A DNA stretch of 64,000 nt from Amaranthus tricolor (lineage: Eukaryota > Streptophyta > Magnoliopsida > Caryophyllales > Amaranthaceae), in contig NC_080051.1 of NCBI RefSeq assembly GCF_026212465.1, positions 1,451,001 to 1,515,000 of the forward strand, in the 5' to 3' direction. How positions within the stretch are numbered: the stretch's first letter is position 1; the number at the start of each line of letters is the position of its first letter. The position numbers and the translations under genes were made by a program. Shown here one piece after another: positions 30,790 to 38,722 of the stretch. Under the pieces are notes generated by a model. That model saw only the letters and a program-made list of their open reading frames with translations. It ran no database searches and had not been told where the DNA came from.

Positions 30790-33700
30790 CTTCATCGTTC
30801 ATTTGTCATTGATCATTGATCCTTGTTCATTCTTCATCGTTCATTCATCATTGACCATTACTCCTTGTTCATTCTTCATCGTTCATTCTTCATTGATCAT
30901 TGATCCTTGTTCATTCTTCATCGTTCATTCGTCATTGATCATTGATCCTTGTTCATTCTTCATTGTTCATTCGTCATTGACCATTAATCCTTGTTAATTC
31001 TTCGTCGTTCATTCTTCATTGATCATTGATCCTTGTTCATTCTTCATCGTTCATTCTTCATTGATCATTGATCCTTGTTCATTCTTCATCGTTCATTCGT
31101 CATTGACCATTAATCCTTGTTCATTCTTCATCGTTCATTCTTCATTGATCATTGATCCTTGTTCATTCTTCATCGTTCATTCGTCATTGACCATTAATCC
31201 TTGTTCATTCTTCATCGTTCATTCTTCATTGATCATTGATCCTTGTTCATTCTTCATCGTTCATTCTTCTTTGATCATTGATCCTTGTTCATTCTTCATT
31301 GATCATTGATCCTTGTTCATTCTTCATCGTTCATTCGTCATTGATCATTGATCCTTGTTCATTCTTCATTGATCATTGATCCTTGTTCATTCTTCATCGT
31401 TCATTCTTCACTGATCATTGATCCTTGTTCATTCTTCATCGTTCATTCGTCATTGATCATTGATCCTTGTTCATTCTTCATCGTTCATTCGTCATTGATC
31501 ATTGATCCTTGTTCATTCTTCATCGTTCATTCGTCATTGACCATTAATCCTTGTTCATTCTTCATCGTTCATTCTTCATTGATCATTGATCCTTGTTCAT
31601 TCTTCATCGTTCATTAGTCATTGACCATTAATCCTTGTTCATTCTTCATCGTTCATTCTTCATTGATCATTGATCCTTGTTCATTCTTCATCGTTCATTC
31701 GTCATTGACCATTAATCCTTGTTCATTCTTCATTGTTCATTCTTCATTGATCATTGTTCCTTGTTCATTCTTCATCGTTCATTCTTCATTTAGAATTGTT
31801 CCTTGTTCATTCTTCATCGTTCATTCTTCATTGATCATTGATCCTTGTTCATTCTTCGTCGTTCATTCTTCATTGATCATTGATCCTTGTTCATTCTTCA
31901 TCGTTCATTCTTCTTTGATCATTGATCCTTGTTCATTCTTCATTGATCATTGATCCTTGTTAATTCTTCATCGTTCATTCGTCATTGATCATTGATCCTT
32001 GTTCATTCTTCATCGTTCATTCGTCATTGATCATTGATCCTTGTTCATTTTTCATCGTTCATTCGTCATTGACCATTACTCCTTGTTCATTCTTCATCGT
32101 TCATTCTTCATTGATCATTGATCCTTGTTCATTCTTCATCGTTCATTCGTCATTGATCATTGATCCTTGTTCATTGTTCATTGTTCATTCGTCATTGACC
32201 ATTAATCCTTGTTCATTCTTCGTTGTTCATTCTTCATTGATCATTGATCCTTGTTCATTCTTCATCGTTCATTCTTCATTGATCATTGATCCTTGTTCAT
32301 TCTTCATCGTTCATTCGTCATTGACCATTAATCCTTGTTCATTCTTCATCGTTCATTCTTCATTGATCATTGATCCTTGTTTATTATTCATCGTTCATTC
32401 GTCATTGACCATTAATCCTTGTTCATTCTTCATCGTTCATTCTTCATTGATCATTGATCCTTGTTCATTCTTCATCGTTCATTCTTCTTTGATCATTGAT
32501 CCTTGTTCATTCTTCATTGATCATTGATCCTTGTTCATTCTTCATCGTTCATTCGTCATTGATCATTGATCCTTGTTCATTCTTCATCGTTCATTCTTCA
32601 TTTAGAATTGATCCTTGTTCATTCTTCATCGTTCATTCTTCATTGATCATTGATCCTTGTTCATTCTTCGTCGTTCATTCTTCATTGATCATTGATCCTT
32701 GTTCATTCTTCATCGTTCATTCTTCTTTGATCATTGATCCTTGTTCATTCTTCATTGATCATTGATCCTTTTTAATTCTTCATCGTTCATTCGTCATTGA
32801 TCATTGATCCTTGTTCATTCTTCATCGTTCATTCGTCATTGATCATTGATCCTTGTTCATTCTTCATCGTTCATTCGTCATTGATCATTGATCCTTGTTC
32901 ATTCTTCATCGTTCATTCGTCATTGACCATTACTCCTTGTTCATTCTTCATCGTTCATTCTTCATTGATCATTGATCCTTGTTCATTCTTCATCGTTCAT
33001 TCGTCATTGATCATTGATCCTTGTTCATTCTTCATTGTTCATTCGTCATTGACCATTAATCCTTGTTCATTCTTCGTCGTTCATTCTTCATTGATCATTG
33101 ATCCTTGTTCATTCTTCATCGTTCATTCTTCATTGATCATTGATCCTTGTTCATTCTTCATCGTTCATTCGTCATTGACCATTAATCCTTGTTCATTCTT
33201 CATCGTTCATTCTTCATTGATCATTGATCCTTGTTCATTCTTCATCGTTCATTCGTCATTGACCATTAATCCTTGTTCATTCTTCATCGTTCATTCTTCA
33301 TTGATCATTGATCCTTGTTCATTCTTCATCGTTCATTCTTCTTTGATCATTGATCCTTGTTCATTCTTCATTGATCATTGATCCTTGTTCATTCTTCATC
33401 GTTCATTCGTCATTGATCATTGATCCTTGTTCATTCTTCATTGATCATTGATCCTTGTTCATTCTTCATCGTTCATTCTTCACTGATCATTGATCCTTGT
33501 TCATTCTTCATCGTTCATTCGTCATTGATCATTGATCCTTGTTCATTCTTCATCGTTCATTCGTCATTGATCATTGATCCTTGTTCATTCTTCATCGTTC
33601 ATTCGTCATTGACCATTAATCCTTGTTCATTCTTCATCGTTCATTCTTCATTGATCATTGATCCTTGTTCATTCTTCATCGTTCATTCGTCATTGACCAT

Positions 33701-34210
33701 TAATCCTTGTTCATTCTTCATCGTTCATTCTTCATTGATCATTGATCCTTGTTCATTCTTCATCGTTCATTCGTCATTGACCATTAATCCTTGTTCATTC
33801 TTCATTGTTCATTCTTCATTGATCATTGTTCCTTGTTCATTCTTCATCGTTCATTCTTCATTTAGAATTGTTCCTTGTTCATTCTTCATCGTTCATTCTT
33901 CATTGATCATTGATCCTTGTTCATTCTTCGTCGTTCATTCTTCATTGATCATTGATCCTTGTTCATTCTTCATCGTTCATTCTTCTTTGATCATTGATCC
34001 TTGTTCATTCTTCATTGATCATTGATCCTTGTTAATTCTTCATCGTTCATTCGTCATTGATCATTGTTCCTTGTTCATTCTTCATCGTTCATTCTTCATA
34101 GATCATTGATCCTTGTTCATTCTTCATCGTTCATTCTTCATTGATCATTGATCATTGATCCTTGTTCATTCTTCCTCGTTCATTCGTCATTGATCATTGA
34201 TCCTTGTTCA
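30784..34210 (-). repeat. Inverted minisatellite block
   Basis: This is the same 42-bp heptamer-based satellite with its purine-rich strand on -. Units include the 28-bp short form and the GGTCAAT/GACGAAT class. A variant reading TTTAGAATTG on + (CAATTCTAAA on -) occurs near 31,789, 32,600 and 33,860. I saw it elsewhere only once, in the right array near 38,836. The block ends at about 34,210, where the repeat stops within a GTTCA heptamer and unrelated AT-rich sequence begins. An extra GATCAAT heptamer lies near 34,140-34,160. No gene is present. Confidence 0.95.
31019..34025 (-). repeat. Higher-order repeat pair 2,072 bp apart in the inverted block
   Basis: The variant pattern at about 31,019-31,953 recurs at about 33,091-34,025, an offset of 2,072 bp (7 x 296). 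Both copies carry the TTCACTGATC variant (31,409 and 33,481) and the TTTAGAATTGTTCC variant. Between them lies a related copy with different internal units. The same 2,072-bp spacing occurs near the far right end of the window (58,390 and 60,462). Confidence 0.75.
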
Positions 34211-34256
34211 TCTTATTATATAATTGATAATAATAAGATAAGTAAAGAAAGTTAGA

Positions 34257-34262
34257 TTTATT
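34257..34262 (-). terminator. Putative viral poly(A) signal AATAAA
   Basis: TTTATT on + gives AATAAA on -, about 60 bp downstream of the TATA box in viral orientation. Caulimovirids use a poly(A) signal just after the transcription start, bypassed on the first pass, to make a terminally redundant RNA. Placement fits that design, but AATAAA is common by chance in AT-rich DNA. A second AATAAA is embedded in the TATA box itself. Confidence 0.4.
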
Positions 34263-34320
34263 TGAGATAAGACTTAAACAAAAGAAAATTACAGGATGCT
34301 CTCATCTTAGAGCTAGACAC

Positions 34321-34330
34321 TTTATTTATA
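34321..34330 (-). promoter_or_regulatory. TATA box of the putative viral promoter
   Basis: On - the sequence reads TATAAATAAA, a good plant TATA box in caulimovirid style. An inferred start site would lie about 30 bp on, near 34,290-34,300. If active, transcription would leave the viral segment within about 90 bp and run into the inverted satellite block, copying its purine-rich strand as RNA. Confidence 0.55.
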
Positions 34331-34420
34331 CACAAAGGAAGAGATAAGGTGCAATCTACTCTTCCAATAAGAAATTAAAGAGAAATAGTACAAACATAAT
34401 TATTAAAGTTACACTATAAT

Positions 34421-34537
34421 ACTGTAGAAGATGCTTTGAATTACTATTGAAGATGCTTTACTGTTGAAGATGCTTTGAATCACTGTTGGAGATGTTTTAC
34501 TGTTGAAGATGCTTTGAATTACTGTTGGAGATGCTTT
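34421..34537. repeat. Three 39-bp imperfect tandem repeats in the viral intergenic region
   Basis: Copies start at 34,421, 34,460 and 34,499. Each joins a 22-bp subunit (ACTGTTGAAGATGCTTTGAA plus two bases) to a 17-bp shorter form (ACTGTTGGAGATGCTTT). The copies differ by a few substitutions. They lie between the TATA box and the as-1-like motifs and could be enhancer repeats. They are unrelated in sequence to the 42-bp satellite. Confidence 0.85.
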
Positions 34538-34543
34538 TGATTT

Positions 34544-34558
34544 CGTCATTGCTTACGT
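34544..34558 (-). promoter_or_regulatory. as-1-like element, copy 1
   Basis: On - the sequence is ACGTAAGCAATGACG. The cauliflower mosaic virus 35S as-1 element has two TGACG half-sites at this spacing. Here one TGACG is exact and the other is reduced to ACG within AAACG. In plants such sites bind TGA-type bZIP factors. It lies about 210 bp upstream of the TATA box, farther than in the 35S promoter. Confidence 0.5.
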
Positions 34559-34616
34559 TTGTGCTTCCGGATGAATTAATTTGAGTTGTTGAACATTTGA
34601 ATGATACTTTTGATTT

Positions 34617-34631
34617 CGTCATTGCTTACGT
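34617..34631 (-). promoter_or_regulatory. as-1-like element, copy 2
   Basis: This is an identical 15-bp copy, 73 bp from the first, created by the tandem duplication. Conservation of both copies means either a recent duplication or retained function; the sequence alone cannot tell which. Confidence 0.5.
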
Positions 34632-34696
34632 TTGTGCTTCCGGATGAATTAATTTGAGTTGTTGAACATTTGAATTGAACTTTTGTGAACTCAATA

Positions 34697-36001
34697 TTAA
34701 AAGTCGTATGGATCTTGAGCAAATGGGCCACCAAATGTTGGATCATAAGACTCATTTGAAAACTCCGATAAAATCTCATCAGAGGATTCTTCTGATAATA
34801 TTTTCTTTGCATATTGTGGATCTTCAAGAATCTTTTTGAGAATAGCTTTCTGGACTTTAGATAATGATTCTGAATTTGGACTTTCTACTTTGGGATTTTT
34901 ATTGTGTTGAGGAGAGTTTGAATTTGATGTTGCTTTTGAGGGTGAAGGTTTGTTGGTGGTTGATGGAGATTGGTATTCCATTTTTATACCGGTTTGAAAA
35001 AAGGAGATAACATTTTTTGTTGAACAAATTTCTAAGGTAAATTTGTCCCACCATTTAATTTTGAATTCTCTTATTAATGAATATGGATATGGACGTGGAA
35101 GGTGTTGTTTGAGACAGTAACTCCAACATAGAATCCATGGAATTTTAAATTCTGCATGAAACATGACTGGAGTTTCATAAGCTTGATAATTTGAATTGGC
35201 AACAAAAGTTGTGAAACCCTCATTGCATTCTTTTGGATAAATTTGAGGAGTTGGTCCAAATAAATACCACCAATGATAAAACCACATAGGATATTTCTTT
35301 GGACAATATTTGTCAAATATAAAAAACCATGAATGATCAAATGGTCTGAATAAAAATGCTCTATACCAGGCCATTTTGTAATCATAGTATGAGTAATTTT
35401 GAGGGAAAAATCTTTTTGAAAAAATTCGTTCTGCATAAGGGTCTCCCCATTCTACAGACGAAATAATTTTCTTAAAAATACATTTTGAATAAATTATTTT
35501 TTCTGAAGAATCCTTGATATGTTGGATTTCAACAGAGTTTGAATCTACTAAAATAAATTCATAAAACCTTTGAGTTTTAAAACGATTTTCTGGTATCCAT
35601 TCGCAACCTTTTGGAAAAGTTTTTTGATTGATTGAATTAATAATTTGTGGGCTTTGAGGAATTGTAAAATTAGTGAGATATACATTTTCTATTTCGGTTT
35701 TTGTAATGTATGCAGATTTGGTAAAGCTTTGTGTTGGTATTTTTGTAGTTGGTTCTTTTTGTTTTGAATTTGAAATAATATTTTGTGAAGTAGGCTCTTG
35801 AACAATTTGTGAATATGGAAGTGGGGGAAAATCATTTAGTTGAGTAAATTTGTTTGAAATGGATAGGGTAGTTTGAAGATTTTTGGAGGATGAAAATTTA
35901 TTTTGTTCTGTTTTGTTTGGTTTTGGATCTGGTTCCATTTCGTAATCATCTGAACTCTGGAACCCTTTGAGTTTTTCTTGCTGATTCTTCTTCCTTGGCA
36001 T
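34697..36001 (-). CDS. Caulimovirid ORF2 protein, function unknown (434 aa)
   Basis: This complete frame starts at the ATG at 36,001, 56 nt before the end of the RT frame and in a different phase, and stops at 34,697. The N-terminus (1-100) is polar, basic then Ser/Thr/Gln-rich, and probably disordered. Residues about 105-335 form a compact domain very rich in aromatics, including WYRAFLFRPFDHSWFF near 212-227 and WFYHWWYLFGPTP near 240-252. Residues 340-380 are a Ser/Pro/Asn-rich linker. The C-terminus has a likely helix (LSKVQKAILKKILED, 380-394) followed by an acidic tail. I see no transmembrane segment or known catalytic motif. A second ORF in this position is a described trait of some florendoviruses. 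The protein may be expressed by reinitiation after ORF1 or from its own RNA; nothing here decides this. No internal stop is present. Confidence 0.8.
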   Translation of the reverse strand: MPRKKNQQEKLKGFQSSDDYEMEPDPKPNKTEQNKFSSSKNLQTTLSISNKFTQLNDFPPLPYSQIVQEPTSQNIISNSKQKEPTTKIPTQSFTKSAYITKTEIENVYLTNFTIPQSPQIINSINQKTFPKGCEWIPENRFKTQRFYEFILVDSNSVEIQHIKDSSEKIIYSKCIFKKIISSVEWGDPYAERIFSKRFFPQNYSYYDYKMAWYRAFLFRPFDHSWFFIFDKYCPKKYPMWFYHWWYLFGPTPQIYPKECNEGFTTFVANSNYQAYETPVMFHAEFKIPWILCWSYCLKQHLPRPYPYSLIREFKIKWWDKFTLEICSTKNVISFFQTGIKMEYQSPSTTNKPSPSKATSNSNSPQHNKNPKVESPNSESLSKVQKAILKKILEDPQYAKKILSEESSDEILSEFSNESYDPTFGGPFAQDPYDF

Positions 36002-37679
36002 TATGATGTCCCTGTAGAAATTCTCTGGTTAAGAAATCAGGGAGAGAGTTACTTTCGCCTCTTATATGCTCTATTTGAAAATCAAATACTGATAAAATTG
36101 CTTGCCATCTTGCAAAAATTTGTTTAGAAACAATGTTTTTGACATCCTTTTCTAGAACCTCTTTTGCAGATTTGCAGTCGATCCTTATCAAAAATTTTTT
36201 GTTGTAAAGATCATCTTGAAATTTTGAAACGCATAGTACTATAGATAAAATTTCCTTTTTAATGGTAGAATAATTTTTTTGAGGTCCGAGCCAGAGACCT
36301 GAATGAAATCTAACTAATTGTTCTTTTGTATCTATTCTTTGTTTTAATATGCCACCATATCCTATTTCTGATGCATCTGTTTCTACTATCATGAATGCAG
36401 ATGGATCTGGAATGCCTAGACATGGAAGTGATTTGATTTTTTGTTTTAATTCAATAATAGTCTTAGTATGAATTTCTGACCAGGGAGGCGGATTTTTTTG
36501 AAGTCTTTGAAAGAGGGGCATGCAAATTTGTCTGAGCTTTGGGAAAAAATCTGATATATAATTTAGACATCCCAAAAATCTTTGTAACTGGGTTTTGTCT
36601 TTAATTTCGTTAGGGAATTTTTCTGCAAATTCTAAAGACCTTGTAATTGGCTTGATTGTTCCTTTATAAATGTCATGTCCCAAAAATCTAATTTTTGTTT
36701 GAAATAATTTCATTTTAGTGGCAGAAACTACTAAACCATTTTTTTCAACAGTGTTTAGAAATATATGTAAATGTTTGAAATGTTGATCAATATCATGAGA
36801 AAAAATTAAAACATCATCTATATAAACAATTATGAATGAAGAAAATTGATTGAAAATATCATTCATTATATGTTGAAATTCAGAAGGAGCATTTTTAAGT
36901 CCAAAAGGCATTACATTCCACTCATAATGTCCAAATGGTACCGTGAATGCAGTTTTATACCTATCTTCTTTAGCAATTTGTATTTGCCAGAAACCAGATT
37001 TCATATCAAATTTTGAAAATATTTTGGCTTTATATAAGCGATTAATTAAATCTCTTTTATTTGGGATTGGATATCTTATCCATTGAAGAACTTTGTTTAA
37101 AGGTTTGTAATTAATAACTAATCTAGGAACTCCTCTTTCTTTTTCTGCTGCACTCATAACATAAAATGCTGCACAGCTCCAAGGAGATTTGGATGGAGTT
37201 ATTAATTTTTTATCTAAAAGAGTTTGAATTTCTTTCTTGCAGAATTCAAGATGCTCAGAATTCATTTGGATGGGTCTAGCTTTTGTAGGAATATTTTTTT
37301 CAGAGAAATCTTTTTCATATGGCAATGTGACAATATGCCTTTTTCTATCCCAAAAGGCATTTGGAATATCAGCACAAACTTTTGATTTAAAAATATTTTC
37401 TAAATTAAAAATTTGTTGTTGCAATTTTGATTGTTGTAATTGTTCTTCAATCCTTTGAAAAGAAATTTCTTCTTTTAAAGAAGAAATTTGAAATTCTTTT
37501 TGTTTTATTAAATTTATACTTTGTATTACTGAAGAATTTTGTAATAAATTAATATCTTTTTGTAACATGGGACTTAAAAAAGGAAATGATAATTGTTTCC
37601 CTAAAATTTTTGTATGAACACCTTTGTCATCAACCCAAAAAGGATAAATTTGTGTTAAAAAGGCAAACTGGTTAAGGAA
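35946..37679 (-). CDS. Viral polyprotein C-terminal part: protease tail, reverse transcriptase and RNase H
   Basis: The fragment is open for 577 codons, from the rearrangement point to its stop. The first ATG is at 37,568, but 37 in-frame codons precede it. These read FLTQIYPF, then ILGKQLSFPFL, and resemble the end of a caulimovirid aspartic protease, so that ATG is internal, not a true start. Numbered from that Met: a Gln-rich coiled-coil-like linker spans 30-60. RT spans about 100-300 with VINYKPLN (151-158), KFDMKSGFWQI (186-196), MPFGLKNAPSEFQ (220-232) and YIDD (249-252), so Asp188, 251 and 252 are all present. RNase H spans about 391-516 with Asp398, Glu439, Asp464 and Asp511 all present. 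RT copies viral RNA into DNA and RNase H degrades the RNA template. No integrase follows. The protease active site, coat and movement regions are missing, so this is a truncated gene. Confidence 0.93.
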   Translation of the reverse strand, partial: FLNQFAFLTQIYPFWVDDKGVHTKILGKQLSFPFLSPMLQKDINLLQNSSVIQSINLIKQKEFQISSLKEEISFQRIEEQLQQSKLQQQIFNLENIFKSKVCADIPNAFWDRKRHIVTLPYEKDFSEKNIPTKARPIQMNSEHLEFCKKEIQTLLDKKLITPSKSPWSCAAFYVMSAAEKERGVPRLVINYKPLNKVLQWIRYPIPNKRDLINRLYKAKIFSKFDMKSGFWQIQIAKEDRYKTAFTVPFGHYEWNVMPFGLKNAPSEFQHIMNDIFNQFSSFIIVYIDDVLIFSHDIDQHFKHLHIFLNTVEKNGLVVSATKMKLFQTKIRFLGHDIYKGTIKPITRSLEFAEKFPNEIKDKTQLQRFLGCLNYISDFFPKLRQICMPLFQRLQKNPPPWSEIHTKTIIELKQKIKSLPCLGIPDPSAFMIVETDASEIGYGGILKQRIDTKEQLVRFHSGLWLGPQKNYSTIKKEILSIVLCVSKFQDDLYNKKFLIRIDCKSAKEVLEKDVKNIVSKQIFARWQAILSVFDFQIEHIRGESNSLPDFLTREFLQGHHNAKEEESARKTQRVPEFR

Positions 37680-37714
37680 AGCTATTAGTTTAGGATCACC
37701 TAATAATATAATTC
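37660..37714. other. Head-to-head junction of two viral segments
   Basis: Leftward, the - strand reads into the protease/RT frame; rightward, the + strand reads the movement-protein frame. These domains belong to one polyprotein and should be on the same strand, with coat protein between them. The exact break is uncertain. The - frame stays open to a TGA at about 37,713-37,715, while the + frame looks like movement protein from about 37,681. No satellite sequence or obvious target duplication lies at the join. This is the second breakpoint of the proposed inversion. Confidence 0.8.
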
Positions 37715-38331
37715 AAAGTAGTGAAGTTCATATAGAAAAGAACTTTTCAAATTGGGAAATTCCAAAAGAAAATCTTACAAAAATTTATCATATAGGCATT
37801 ACTGATTTTAAGACTGCATTTAGCATCAAAACTCATGAAGAGACTAGAAGCATTCAAAAAGAATCTGAAACTATGCATTTACTTTCAGAATCCAGCATTA
37901 AAGCTTATCTCAAACACAGATTTAGATTCATTCATTTTGGCCTTGTTCAAATAGGAATAAAACCATTAGTTCATAAAGGAGTTGATTGTCCAATTTTCCT
38001 AGCTCTCAGAGACGATCGACTTAATAATTATAAAGATTCTGTTTTGGCTATGATTCAAACTAATATCTGTAATGGCCCAATATATTTCAAATGTTTTCCA
38101 AACTTTACAGTAGATCTTCAAGACCCATTAATCTTATCTTCATTAATTTTAGATATTCAAATTTTAAATAATAAATTTAAAGAGTTTGCTAGAAATTTTG
38201 CAATTGTTTTCCGTGTTTATTTTAGATTAATGAATTCCACAGTTAATCCAAAATTCATACATGAGGCTTCTTCAAAAGAAGAAACTATTTTTATAGAGGT
38301 TCATGCTGAGAATACTAAATCAATAGTTTAA
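37681..38331 (+). pseudogene. Movement-protein fragment of the viral polyprotein (30K superfamily)
   Basis: There are 216 open codons before a TAA that falls on the satellite border. The first ATG is at 37,873 (codon 65), but the upstream in-frame codons, including NFSNWEIPKENLTKIYH, look like genuine movement-protein sequence, so the start has been lost. Core motifs of caulimovirid movement proteins are visible: FIHFGLVQIGIKPL, FLALRDDR, NGPIYFKCFPNFTV and FRVYFRLMNSTVNP. In the virus this protein widens plasmodesmata for cell-to-cell spread. The C-terminal part of the domain and all of the coat protein are missing; sequence ends after NTKSIV where the repeat begins, and the stop codon is created at the join. 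It lies on the strand opposite to the RT and ORF2. It is a non-functional fragment, though free of internal stops. Confidence 0.85.
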
Positions 38332-38722
38332 TAAGGATCAATGATCATTGAAGAATGAACGATGAAGAATGAACCAGGATCAATGAGCATTGAAGAATGA
38401 ACGATTTAGAATGAACAAGGATCAATGATCATTGAAGATGGAACGATGAAGAATGAATAAGGATCAATGATCATTGAAGAATGAACGATGAAGAATGAAT
38501 ATGGATCAATGATCATTAAAGAATGAACGATGAAGAATGAACAAGGATCAATGATCATTGAAGAATGAACGATGAAGAATGAACAAGGATCAATGATCAA
38601 TGAACAATGAACGATGAAGAATGAACCAGGATCAATGAGCATTGAAGAATGAACGATTTAGAATGAACAAGAATCAATGATCAATAATGAATGAACGATG
38701 AAGAATGAACAAGGATCAATGA
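38332..38722 (+). repeat. Diverged array edge next to the viral fragment
   Basis: The first 390 bp of the right array differ from the bulk. GATCATT replaces GATCAAT in most units, and GATTTAGAAT replaces GATGAAGAAT near 38,403 and 38,655. GAACCAGGATCAATGAGCAT occurs at 38,371 and again at 38,623, a 252-bp (6 x 42) internal duplication. Greater divergence at an array edge is expected where unequal exchange homogenises less. Confidence 0.8.

Larger units (their letters stand above)
34534..34675. repeat. 73-bp tandem duplication carrying as-1-like motifs
   Basis: A 69-bp sequence at 34,534-34,602 is repeated at 34,607-34,675 with no mismatch I can see; GATA separates the copies. Each copy contains the same as-1-like motif and a TTCCGGATGAATTAATTTGA stretch. 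It lies just downstream of the ORF2 stop codon in viral orientation. Confidence 0.9.
34211..34696 (-). promoter_or_regulatory. Viral intergenic region with 35S-like promoter signals
   Basis: This 486-bp noncoding stretch follows the ORF2 stop when read on -. In that direction it holds a 73-bp tandem duplication carrying as-1-like motifs, three 39-bp degenerate repeats, an ATTGG box (34,364-34,368), a TATA box (34,330 to 34,321) and an AATAAA (34,262 to 34,257). It then meets the satellite. Three GATAAG motifs lie on the + strand at 34,237, 34,266 and 34,343. This order of enhancer, TATA and poly(A) signal is what caulimovirid intergenic regions show. The downstream leader and primer-binding site expected next are absent. 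Confidence 0.7.
34211..38331. mobile_element. Rearranged endogenous pararetrovirus (caulimovirid, florendovirus-like)
   Basis: This non-repetitive island is flanked directly by satellite on both sides. It holds viral intergenic sequence, ORF2 and the RT/RNase H end of ORF1 on -, and a movement-protein fragment on +. The RT/RNase H, a 30K-type movement protein and the absence of integrase or LTRs place it in Caulimoviridae rather than Ty3/gypsy. A second ORF overlapping the end of the polyprotein suggests the florendovirus group, as that group is described. Coat protein, CCHC finger, the protease active site and any tRNA-Met primer-binding site were not found, so it cannot be complete. No stop codon or frameshift interrupts the surviving coding parts, which suggests a fairly young integration or recent amplification. 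Confidence 0.9.

Noticed and set aside
139..34025. Long open frames in the left and inverted arrays encoding a 14-residue repeat (HSSLIIDPCSFFIV type)
   Set aside because: They are a by-product of a 42-bp unit that lacks stops in one frame of the pyrimidine-rich strand. They end wherever a 28- or 35-bp unit shifts frame, have no consistent start, and switch strand with the array.
34211..34696. tRNA-Met primer-binding site
   Set aside because: I looked for the usual TGGTATCAGAGC-type sequence on both strands of the island and did not find it. The leader where it should lie is missing.
34576..34827. 83-codon frame on - at the end of ORF2
   Set aside because: It overlaps the ORF2 end and the 73-bp duplication in another phase and has no recognisable motif.
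35320..35350. Satellite-like stretch in ORF2 (GAATGATCAAATGGTC on +) as the seed of the repeat
   Set aside because: The match is short, it lies within conserved-looking coding sequence, and it runs opposite to the satellite strand in viral orientation. Chance similarity is more likely.
35074..35436. 120-codon frame on - inside ORF2
   Set aside because: Shadow frame within the longer ORF2, with no independent support.
37237..37458. 73-codon frame on + opposite the RT gene
   Set aside because: Antisense shadow of the RT N-terminal region.
35946..37679. Ty3/gypsy retrotransposon origin of the RT
   Set aside because: No integrase follows RNase H, no LTR is seen, and a 30K-type movement-protein fragment and a second overlapping ORF are present, which fits Caulimoviridae.
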